From Gemmatimonadota bacterium (GTDB lineage: Bacteria > Gemmatimonadota > Gemmatimonadetes > Gemmatimonadales > GWC2-71-9): a DNA stretch of 57,426 bases. Below, in pieces: positions 50,781 to 57,426 of the stretch (the first letter of the stretch is position 1; each line of letters starts with the position of its first letter). A program made the position numbers and the translations under genes. The notes under the pieces are model-generated. The model worked only from the letters and a program-made list of their open reading frames with translations, was not told the origin of the DNA and made no database searches. The stretch lies in the NCBI GenBank assembly GCA_016209985.1, contig JACQVB010000103.1, positions 1-57,426 of the forward strand. Direction: 5' to 3'.

Positions 50781-51950
50781 ATGAGCACCGGATCCCTCGC
50801 TCTTCCCGCCGCGCTCACCGTCCTTTCCGAAGACGAGGAAATGTTCCGGAAGGCGGTGGGTGATTTCGCTCAGGCCGAAGTGGCGCCCCGCGTTTCCCAG
50901 ATGGAGCGGAGCGCCCAGTACGATAAGGACCTGATTCCCAAGTTCGCCGAGCTCGGGTTGATGGGCATCGACGTGCCCGCGGAGCTGGGCGGTGCCGGCG
51001 GCACTTTTTTCATGGCGATGCTCGCGGTGGAAGAGCTGTCCGCCGTGGACGCGTCGACCGCCATCCTGGTGGACGTGCAGAACACCCTGGTCAATGCGCC
51101 GCTCCTGCTCTTCGCCAATGACGATCTCAAGCAGCACTACCTGCAGCAGCTCGCCGCAGGAAAGGTCGGCGCCTACGCCCTCTCCGAGGCCGGCTCGGGA
51201 TCCGACGCGTTCGGGCTGCGTACCAGGGCGGAACAGAAGGGCGACCGCTGGACCCTCAACGGGCGGAAGCTCTGGATCACCAACGGCGCCGAAGCAGAGA
51301 TCTACATCGTTTTCGCGAATACCGATTTTTCGCAGGGGTACAAGGGGATCACGGCGTTCGTCGTCGAGCGCGGGTTTCCCGGCTTCAGCGTCGGCAAGAA
51401 AGAAGACAAGCTCGGCATCCGGGCGTCCAGCACGACCGAATTGCTGCTGGACAACTGTGCGGTTCCCCAAGCCAACGTGCTGGGTGAGGTCGGCAAAGGC
51501 TACAAGGTGGCGATCGAGACCTTGAATGGCGGCCGGATCGGGATCGGCGCTCAGATGATCGGGGTCGCGCGCGGCGCGCTGGCAGCCACCTTCAAGTATG
51601 TGAAGGAGCGCCAGCAATTCGGGAAGCCGATCGGTGATTTTCAGGCGGTACAGTTCCAGCTCGCCCAGGCGGCCACCGACTTGGAGGCGGCCAAGCTCCT
51701 GGTCTACAACGCCGCCCGTCTGCGGGACGCGGGCCAGCCGTATACCAAGGAAGCAGCCATGGCCAAGCTGTTCTCCTCGCAGGCAACCGAAAGGGTGACC
51801 AGCCTCTGCGTGGAGCTGTTCGGGGGCTACGGCTACACCCGGGAGTATCCGGTGGAGAAGTTCTACCGGGACGCCAAGATCGGCACCATCTATGAAGGCA
51901 CCAGCAACATGCAGCTGCAGACGATTGCGAAACTGCTGCTGAAGGACTAG
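50781..51950 (+). CDS. Acyl-CoA dehydrogenase (short/branched-chain type)
   Basis: 389 residues. The three-domain fold is complete: helical N-domain, beta domain with YALSEAGSGSDAFGLRTRAE and WITNGAEAEIYIVFA, and C-terminal helices with RQQFGKPIGDFQAVQFQLAQ and ELFGGYGYTREYPVEKFYRD. The catalytic Glu is in IYEGTSNMQ near residue 374. It makes a trans-2-enoyl-CoA with FAD; ETF partner not in the window. GGAG precedes ATG 50781. Its TAG stop is the first base triplet of heptamer palindrome 5. Confidence 0.92.
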   Translation: MSTGSLALPAALTVLSEDEEMFRKAVGDFAQAEVAPRVSQMERSAQYDKDLIPKFAELGLMGIDVPAELGGAGGTFFMAMLAVEELSAVDASTAILVDVQNTLVNAPLLLFANDDLKQHYLQQLAAGKVGAYALSEAGSGSDAFGLRTRAEQKGDRWTLNGRKLWITNGAEAEIYIVFANTDFSQGYKGITAFVVERGFPGFSVGKKEDKLGIRASSTTELLLDNCAVPQANVLGEVGKGYKVAIETLNGGRIGIGAQMIGVARGALAATFKYVKERQQFGKPIGDFQAVQFQLAQAATDLEAAKLLVYNAARLRDAGQPYTKEAAMAKLFSSQATERVTSLCVELFGGYGYTREYPVEKFYRDAKIGTIYEGTSNMQLQTIAKLLLKD

Positions 51951-52004
51951 GTGTCAGGTTTCAGGTGTCAGGTGCAAAGCCCTGAAACCTGGCACCTGGC
52001 ACCT
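51949..52004. repeat. Heptamer palindrome, copy 5
   Basis: AGGTGTCAGGTTTCAGGTGT (left arm from 51949) and CCTGAAACCTGGCACCTGGC (right arm to 52004) pair with small changes. The TAG stop of the acyl-CoA dehydrogenase (51948-51950) and the TAG stop of the minus-strand gene (52003-52005) both lie in the arms, so the repeat fills the gap exactly. Confidence 0.88.
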
Positions 52005-52233
52005 AATGTTCACGAGCCCCATTCAAGAGTCCCAGAAGGTCGCCTTCACTCAGCACCTCGAGTGCGTCCCGTCCCACCGGCAACGCCACATATCGTCGGG
52101 GCACCGATGAGCTCTTGCAGCTAAACTGTACCACCGGCCGGTGAACTTTGGGATTCAAATAGTCCGACGTGCGGCCGTGACTGATGATTTCGGCGATCCA
52201 GAGGCGTCCTTCCGGGTCGATAATTTCGCGCAT
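52003..52233 (-). CDS. Small conserved hypothetical protein
   Basis: 76 residues with a compact fold: MREIIDPEGRLWIAEIISHG, then YLNPKVHRPVVQFSC and RYVALPVGRDALEVLSEGDL. Beta-rich, soluble, without a recognised domain. Its short length and dense conservation-like pattern (charged termini, hydrophobic core) suggest a real gene; it is divergent from the M42 gene 21 bp away. Confidence 0.6.
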   Translation of the reverse strand: MREIIDPEGRLWIAEIISHGRTSDYLNPKVHRPVVQFSCKSSSVPRRYVALPVGRDALEVLSEGDLLGLLNGAREH

Positions 52234-52254
52234 GCGCTTTCTTAGGATAACGGC

Positions 52255-53322
52255 ATGAAACCAACTTCGCTCGCCTTTCTCAAACGGCTTCTGGACGCTC
52301 CGGGACCCTCCGGGTTCGAGACGCTGCCCGCCAAGGTCTGGCGCGCCGAGGCCGAATCGTTTGCCAATCAGGTCACGTCGGACGTCACCGGCAACTCGGT
52401 GGCGGCGCTAAACCCCGAGGTGTCGCCCCGGGTGATGTTCGCCGGCCATATCGACGAGATCGGCCTCATGCTGGTCCACGTGGACGACGAGGGCTACCTG
52501 CACTTCGCCACCATCGGCGGGTGGGACGCCCAAGTTCTGGTGGGCCAGCGAGTGATCATCATGTCCAGGGGCGGCCCGGTGGAAGGCTTGATCGGCAAGA
52601 AGGCCATTCACCTCATCAAGAAGGACGAGCGGGACAAAGTCTCCCAGCCCAGCGATCTCTGGATCGATATCGGTGCCGCCAACAAGAAGGACGCGCTCAA
52701 GCGGGTGCGGGTAGGCGATCCGGCGGTCCTCGCTTCGGTGGCGATCGAGTTCCCCAACGGCCGGCTGGTGTCTCGCAGCATCGACAACCGGATCGGCGCC
52801 TTCGTGGTGCTCGAGGCACTCCGGCTGCTGGCCAGGAAAAAACCCAAGGCCGGTGCCTTCGCGGTCGCCACGGTGCAGGAAGAAATCGCCTGGGCCGGCG
52901 GCGGCGCGCGGGTAAGCGCGGTGCATCTCGATCCCAAGGTGGCCATCGTGGTCGATGTGACGCACGCGACCGATCATCCCGGCGTCGAAAAGAAGGAAGT
53001 CGGCGACTTCAAGCTCGGCGGCGGTCCGGTCCTCTCACGCGGCTCGGTCGTGAACCCGGTGGTGTTCGACATGCTGGTGGAAGTCGCGGAAGAGGAGGAG
53101 ATTCCCTACACCATCCAGGCCGCGCCGCGCGACACCGGAACCGATGCGGACGCGATCTATACTGCGTCGCACGGGATCGCGACCGGGCTGGTGTCGGTAC
53201 CGAACCGGTACATGCATAGTCCCAACGAGATGGTAGACCTGAAGGACCTGGAGCGGGTAGCCCAGCTCCTGGCGGCGTTCACCCGGAAAATCACCGAGAA
53301 GACCGATTTCACTCCCCGGTAG
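52255..53322 (+). CDS. M42-family metallo-aminopeptidase
   Basis: 355 residues. The M42 signature is complete: VMFAGHIDEIGLM (zinc-ligand His64 and the following Asp), RSIDNRIGAF (Asp ligand), VQEEIAWAGG (catalytic Glu and ligand) and SVPNRYMHSPNE (final His). VVDVTHATDHPG supplies the second-site Asp. These enzymes form dodecameric aminopeptidases that trim small peptides. Standard family length. Confidence 0.93.
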   Translation: MKPTSLAFLKRLLDAPGPSGFETLPAKVWRAEAESFANQVTSDVTGNSVAALNPEVSPRVMFAGHIDEIGLMLVHVDDEGYLHFATIGGWDAQVLVGQRVIIMSRGGPVEGLIGKKAIHLIKKDERDKVSQPSDLWIDIGAANKKDALKRVRVGDPAVLASVAIEFPNGRLVSRSIDNRIGAFVVLEALRLLARKKPKAGAFAVATVQEEIAWAGGGARVSAVHLDPKVAIVVDVTHATDHPGVEKKEVGDFKLGGGPVLSRGSVVNPVVFDMLVEVAEEEEIPYTIQAAPRDTGTDADAIYTASHGIATGLVSVPNRYMHSPNEMVDLKDLERVAQLLAAFTRKITEKTDFTPR

Positions 53323-53364
53323 CAAGACCCCCGCAAGCCGGTCAACGAGAGACCAGACGACGCC

Positions 53365-55470
53365 ATGAAGCGCCGCAAGTCCAAACGCGCCGGCAAGTCA
53401 CCGCCGGCCAAATCGAAGAAGCCGCCGGCCACGCCTCGACCGGTGGGGGCCGCGGCCCACCCGGCCGACAACAGGCTCCGGCGGCTGGAGAAGATCGTCC
53501 AGACGATGCAACTCGGCGTGACTATCACGGACGCCGAGGGACGGATCCGGTACGTGAACCCGGCGGATGCGGCCATGCACGGGTACACGGTCGACCAGTT
53601 GATCGGGCAGGACGTCGGCATCTACGCGCAGCGAACGAACCGCCGGCCCCTGACCCGGGCCGAGCTGCTCGGATTCTCGAGTTGGCAGCGGGAAAGCACC
53701 AACGTGCGCAAGGATGGGAGCGTCTTCCCGGTGCGGCTCCTCTCCGACGTGGTGCTGGACGCAGCAGGCGAGCCGATCGGGGTCATCACGACCTGCGAGG
53801 ACATCAGCGAGCGCAAGGTGGCCGAGCAGGCGCTGCGGGAATCGCGGGAGGAGCTGGAGCGGAGAGTCAGCGACCGGACCGCGGCGCTGGCGCAGGCGAA
53901 CGCGGACCTCATGGCCCAAATCGCCGAGCGCCGGCTCGTCGCCGAGGCCCTGCGGGAAACCGAAGAGCGCTACCGGGACCTGGTAGAGCACAGCATGGGC
54001 CTGATCTGCTCCCACGACCTGCAGGGCGCTCTGCTCTCGATCAATCCGAGCGCCGCCCGCCTCCTGGGATACACGCCCGAGGAGCTGCTGGGCACGCAAA
54101 TGGAAAGACTGTTGGTTCCCACCGCCCGCCCGCTGTTCCGCCAGTACCTGTTCACCATCCGCCATCACGGCGTAGCCAGCGGACTGATGCGAGTGCTGAC
54201 GCGTGAGGGGAAAGAGCTGACCTGGGCCTACCGCAACGTGCTCCGGCGCCGGCCGGAAGGCGCCGACTACGTCGTGGGACATGCGGTCGACGTCACCGAG
54301 CAGCGACTGCTCGAGGCGCAACTGCGCCAGGCACAGAAGATGGAGGCGCTGGGGCAGCTCACCGCCGGCATCGCGCATGATTTCAACAATCTTCTGTCGA
54401 TCATCCAGGCCAATGCCGAGCTGATCGCCAGCGCGCCGCCGTCGGACGAAGAGACACTCCAAAGCGGGGTAGCCGACATCCACGCCGCTGCCCGCCGCGG
54501 CGCCGAAATGATCCACAAGCTGCTCGCGTTCAGCCGCCGGGAAGCCGTCGCCCTCGAACCGATCGACCTCGGGCGGCTGGTCACCGAGACCTCCGCCATC
54601 CTGCGCCGCATCCTGCCGGCCAACATCGCGGTTCGCGTCACCGAGGAAACCGGGCTTGGCGTCGCGCGGGCGGATGCGGGAGCCGTTCAGCAGATTCTGC
54701 TCAACCTCGCCACCAACGCGCGGGACGCGATGCGCAGCGGCGGGTCGCTCACCATCGAGAGCGGGTTCTCGCGAATCGAGGAAGGATCCGAGAGCGCCCC
54801 GAGCTGGGTGGCGCCGGGCAATTACGTGGTCATCACCGTTCGGGATACCGGCGCCGGAATGGATGAGCAGACGCGAGCGCGAGTGTTCGAGCCGTTCTTC
54901 ACTACCAAGCCGTCGGGACAGGGCAGCGGACTCGGCATGGCCATGGTCTACGGTCTCATGAAGCAGCACAAGGGGTATGTCGCACTCGACAGCGCGTTGG
55001 GCGCCGGCACCACCGTCAAACTCTACTTCCCGGCGGCAGAGGAGCGCCCCGCTCCCGCAGTGGAAGCCGCGTCGGCCTCTCAAGAGCTGCGGGGCGGCAC
55101 CGAGACCATCCTGGTGGTGGAGGACGAAGAAGCGGTTCGCCGCTCGGCGCGGCGGGTGCTCGAAGCCTTCGGCTATTCCGTGCTGTTGGCCGTGGATGGA
55201 CAGGACGCCATCGAGCTCCTCCAAGCGCGGAAGGAACCGGTCGCGTTGGTTCTCGCCGACGTGGTGATGCCGCGGATAGGAGGACTCGAGCTCCATGCCG
55301 AGCTACGGAAGGGAGGCAACCCGGTTCCCTTCCTCCTCATGTCTGCCTACGCCTCGCCAGACGTGCGTCAACGGATTCGGCTGGACGCCGAGCTACCGTT
55401 CGTACAGAAGCCGTGGACGATTCCCGCCCTGTTATCGGCGGTCAGAGAGGTGCTGGACGGCGGGCACTAG
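53365..55470 (+). CDS. PAS-PAS hybrid histidine kinase with receiver
   Basis: 701 residues, cytoplasmic. A basic tail (1-30) is followed by PAS1 (about 38-160, GVTITDAEGRIRYVNPADAA), a coiled coil (165-200), PAS2 (about 205-325), HisKA with AGIAHDFNNLLSI (phosphoacceptor His), HATPase with NLATNARDAM, DTGAGMD and GQGSGLGMAM, and a C-terminal receiver (ILVVEDEEAVRRS, LVLADVVMP with the Asp). No membrane segment, so a soluble sensor. The partner regulator is not in the window. Confidence 0.9.
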   Translation: MKRRKSKRAGKSPPAKSKKPPATPRPVGAAAHPADNRLRRLEKIVQTMQLGVTITDAEGRIRYVNPADAAMHGYTVDQLIGQDVGIYAQRTNRRPLTRAELLGFSSWQRESTNVRKDGSVFPVRLLSDVVLDAAGEPIGVITTCEDISERKVAEQALRESREELERRVSDRTAALAQANADLMAQIAERRLVAEALRETEERYRDLVEHSMGLICSHDLQGALLSINPSAARLLGYTPEELLGTQMERLLVPTARPLFRQYLFTIRHHGVASGLMRVLTREGKELTWAYRNVLRRRPEGADYVVGHAVDVTEQRLLEAQLRQAQKMEALGQLTAGIAHDFNNLLSIIQANAELIASAPPSDEETLQSGVADIHAAARRGAEMIHKLLAFSRREAVALEPIDLGRLVTETSAILRRILPANIAVRVTEETGLGVARADAGAVQQILLNLATNARDAMRSGGSLTIESGFSRIEEGSESAPSWVAPGNYVVITVRDTGAGMDEQTRARVFEPFFTTKPSGQGSGLGMAMVYGLMKQHKGYVALDSALGAGTTVKLYFPAAEERPAPAVEAASASQELRGGTETILVVEDEEAVRRSARRVLEAFGYSVLLAVDGQDAIELLQARKEPVALVLADVVMPRIGGLELHAELRKGGNPVPFLLMSAYASPDVRQRIRLDAELPFVQKPWTIPALLSAVREVLDGGH

Positions 55471-55580
55471 CCTTGCGAGCAGACCTCCGCCAACGCTAGA
55501 CTGGGAATGGGGAGACGAGCCGGCAACTGGGTTCCGGCGAGCATTCTTGGTGGCGCTCTGCGCGTAAGGCGGGAAGAACA

Positions 55581-56333
55581 GTGACCCTTCGCGGTGTGGC
55601 ACGGGTAAGCGCAATCGCGCTGGCGGCGGCGCTGGCGTTTGCCCCGCGCGCGCGGGCACAGCACGCAGGACGCGGGTTTCTCTTCCGGGAACCCCGGGGT
55701 GCGCTGGCCCTGCGCGGCGGTTTCGCGCTGGCGAGCGCGGGTAGCGACATCTTTTCGTTTACTACCAGCCAGCTCACCGTCAACCGCAGCGACTTCAACG
55801 CAGCCTCATTGGGAATGGACCTGGCGTTCCAACTCACCCCCCGGCTGGACGTCGCGTTGGGCGTTGCCTACGCTCGCGCCAATACGCCTTCCGAATTCCG
55901 TGACTGGGTGGATCAGAACGATCTGCCGATCAGACAAATGACCGCCTTCACGCGGATACCGGTCACCGCCAGCCTCAAGGCGTACCTCACCCCACGGGGC
56001 CGCTCCATCGGCCGGTTCGCCTGGATACCACGGTGGTTCGCGGTGTACGCTGGCGCTGGCGCCGGCGGCATGTGGTACCAGTTCCGCCAGCAGGGTGAGT
56101 TCGTCGACTTTGCGACGCTGGCCGTTTTCAACGACCGATTTGAATCCTCCGGCTGGACCCCGACGGCGCATGCGATGGTGGGGACCGAGATCTCGGTTGG
56201 AACGCGGTTCCTTCTTATCACCGAGATGCGATATGCCTACGCGAGAGCAAAGCTGAGTCAACGGTTCGCCGGCTTCGACCCCATCGATCTTGCTGGGGCC
56301 TCCGCGACCACCGGCGTGGCCGTTCGGTTCTGA
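55581..56333 (+). CDS. Outer-membrane beta-barrel protein
   Basis: 250 residues. GTG start; signal peptide to about 25 (ARAQ). Alternating hydrophobic strands follow (ALALRGGFALASAGSDIFSF, LDVALGVAYARANTPSEFRD, VYAGAGAGGMWYQFRQQGEF) and the last residues GVAVRF are a typical barrel C-terminus ending in Phe. Similar in size to OmpW/OmpA-like eight-stranded barrels. Ligand unknown. Confidence 0.7.
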   Translation: MTLRGVARVSAIALAAALAFAPRARAQHAGRGFLFREPRGALALRGGFALASAGSDIFSFTTSQLTVNRSDFNAASLGMDLAFQLTPRLDVALGVAYARANTPSEFRDWVDQNDLPIRQMTAFTRIPVTASLKAYLTPRGRSIGRFAWIPRWFAVYAGAGAGGMWYQFRQQGEFVDFATLAVFNDRFESSGWTPTAHAMVGTEISVGTRFLLITEMRYAYARAKLSQRFAGFDPIDLAGASATTGVAVRF

Positions 56334-56346
56334 GAGGATGGTCCCC

Positions 56347-57426
56347 ATGGGCACTGGAACCCGTATCAGAACGATGCTGGGATCGCTGGTCGCCGTGTCG
56401 GTGCTCACCGGTTCTGCCCTTCGAACGGTGGCCGCGCAGGAGCCCGACATACGCTGGCAGGCCTGGATCGGGTGCTGGACGCCCACCGATTCCGCGTCTC
56501 CAGCGGCTGACCGCGAGGACCCCTCATCCCTCGTGTGCGTAACTCCTACCACGCAGGCTTCCAGCGTCCAGCTCGCGACCATCGATAGCGGGCAAATCGT
56601 GGCGCGGGAAATCATCGAGGTGAGCGGGGTCCGTTCGAGCGCGCGTGGCGGTTGTGATGGATGGGAACGTGCCGAGTGGTCGCCGGATGGCCGGCGGTTG
56701 TATCTGCAGTCTCGGCATGTCTGCTCCGGCGGCTTGATCCGTACGTCCCACGGGGTGCTGTCCATTACGGCGGACGGCGACTGGCTGGATGTTCGCGGCC
56801 TCGCGGCCGGTGGCAGCGCGGGTGTTCGGGTCATGCGCTACCGTCCGGTTGAAGCCACGTCTCTGAGGGACCAGCTGCCCGGCGACATGGTGACGGCTGT
56901 GGAACACGTCGCCTTTGAGGCCAGCGCCGCGCGGGTTGCTGCCGGACGCCGGCTCACCAGCGCGGAAGTGATCGAGGCGACGCAGAAACTGGACGCCGTC
57001 GTGGTGCGGGCGTGGCTGGCGGAAATAGGGCAACGGTTCGCGGTCGATGGTCATGAATTAACGAGACTCGCTGGCGCCGGCGTACCGAGCAGCGTGACCG
57101 ATCTGATGATCGCGCTGTCCTATCCGGGGGCCTTCACGGTGAACCGCCGTTCGCACGAGACGGAGCTTCGGCCACCGGACAAGACTGAGCGGGTGACTGA
57201 TACGGACAACGAATACGGGTACCCACCGCATCGTTCTTCATTCTGGGATCCGTTTGCCTACCCGGCGTATGGCTTTGGGTACCCGGGATACGGTTACCGG
57301 TATGGATATGGCTTCGGGAGCTACGGATGGTATCCCGGTGATCGCGTGATCATCGTGGTCGGCGCGGGAACGCCGAGCTCCACGGAGCCAGGGAACACCG
57401 AGTCCGCCGGCAAGGTGGTGAAGGGA
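56347..57426 (+). CDS. Exported protein, 3' end beyond the window (partial)
   Basis: At least 360 residues remain open to the last base. ATG 56347 is chosen for spacing to GAGAGG; ATG 56338 is in frame. Signal peptide to about 33 (ALRTVAAQE). Then a WD-like section (RRLYLQSRHVCSGGLIRTSH, SITADGDWLDVRGLAAGGSA), a helical middle with LTSAEVIEATQKLDAVVVRA and a C-terminal Tyr/Gly-rich stretch (YPAYGFGYPGYGYRYGYGFG). Probably anchored at the cell surface. Family not recognised. Confidence 0.65.
   Translation, partial: MGTGTRIRTMLGSLVAVSVLTGSALRTVAAQEPDIRWQAWIGCWTPTDSASPAADREDPSSLVCVTPTTQASSVQLATIDSGQIVAREIIEVSGVRSSARGGCDGWERAEWSPDGRRLYLQSRHVCSGGLIRTSHGVLSITADGDWLDVRGLAAGGSAGVRVMRYRPVEATSLRDQLPGDMVTAVEHVAFEASAARVAAGRRLTSAEVIEATQKLDAVVVRAWLAEIGQRFAVDGHELTRLAGAGVPSSVTDLMIALSYPGAFTVNRRSHETELRPPDKTERVTDTDNEYGYPPHRSSFWDPFAYPAYGFGYPGYGYRYGYGFGSYGWYPGDRVIIVVGAGTPSSTEPGNTESAGKVVKG

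Noticed and set aside
53398-55296. Very long open frame on the minus strand across the kinase gene
   Set aside because: It is an antisense shadow of a GC-rich, codon-biased gene; the plus-strand frame carries complete PAS, HisKA, HATPase and receiver motifs.

Overview
The window is 57.4 kb of GC-rich DNA, read best as a chromosomal segment of a Gemmatimonadota-like bacterium. That guess rests on gene content only: very many secreted proteins with Ala-Gln cleavage sites, carboxypeptidase-regulatory-domain TonB receptors, a DUF5916 barrel protein, paired DUF5985 proteins, FG-GAP/UnbV proteins and free use of GTG/TTG starts. No rRNA, tRNA, CRISPR array or intact transposase was found.

Region 1 (1-5.65 kb) is accessory DNA and looks like a degraded integron-type cassette array. 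GCCTAAC cores recur at 16, 1160, 3544 and 4529, and GTTAGGC cores at 633 and 3984. Three of the genes end with their TAA stop inside the GCCTAAC core. Between cores lie a BrnT/BrnA pair (brnT frameshifted), a secreted alpha/beta hydrolase, a GNAT acetyltransferase and a ParE-type toxin with its antitoxin. Two core-to-core intervals are filled by relics of the same IS110-family transposase. A nucleotidyltransferase/ribbon-helix-helix pair on the minus strand closes the region.

Region 2 (5.8-18.7 kb) encodes mostly exported proteins: lipocalin-like, DUF1028, FG-GAP/UnbV, an M55 D-aminopeptidase, an LVIVD propeller, an esterase, a methyltransferase and a DUF5916 outer-membrane protein. Region 3 (18.7-29.5 kb) holds rpsU behind a promoter and a terminator-like hairpin, a cold-shock gene, zinc-ribbon proteins, a YbdK/winged-helix/DUF5985x2 operon, a PAP2 phosphatase, a glycosyltransferase and a divergent MetF-like protein. 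Region 4 (29.6-39.4 kb) carries a GNAT, an RND efflux pair, a D-cysteine-desulfhydrase-type enzyme and a four-gene minor-pilin operon.

Region 5 (39.5-50.6 kb) reads as a copper or transition-metal handling locus. It has two TonB-dependent receptors, a CusF-like chaperone, a CusF-like domain fused to cytochrome c, several His-rich exported proteins, a lipoprotein, an LVIVD propeller lipoprotein and a Crp/Fnr regulator. Region 6 (50.8-57.4 kb) has an acyl-CoA dehydrogenase, an M42 aminopeptidase, a hybrid PAS histidine kinase, an outer-membrane barrel protein and an exported protein cut by the window end.

Five intergenic palindromes built from 7-nt CAGGNNN units lie directly at stop codons between 30 and 52 kb, and are the most conspicuous repeat family outside Region 1.
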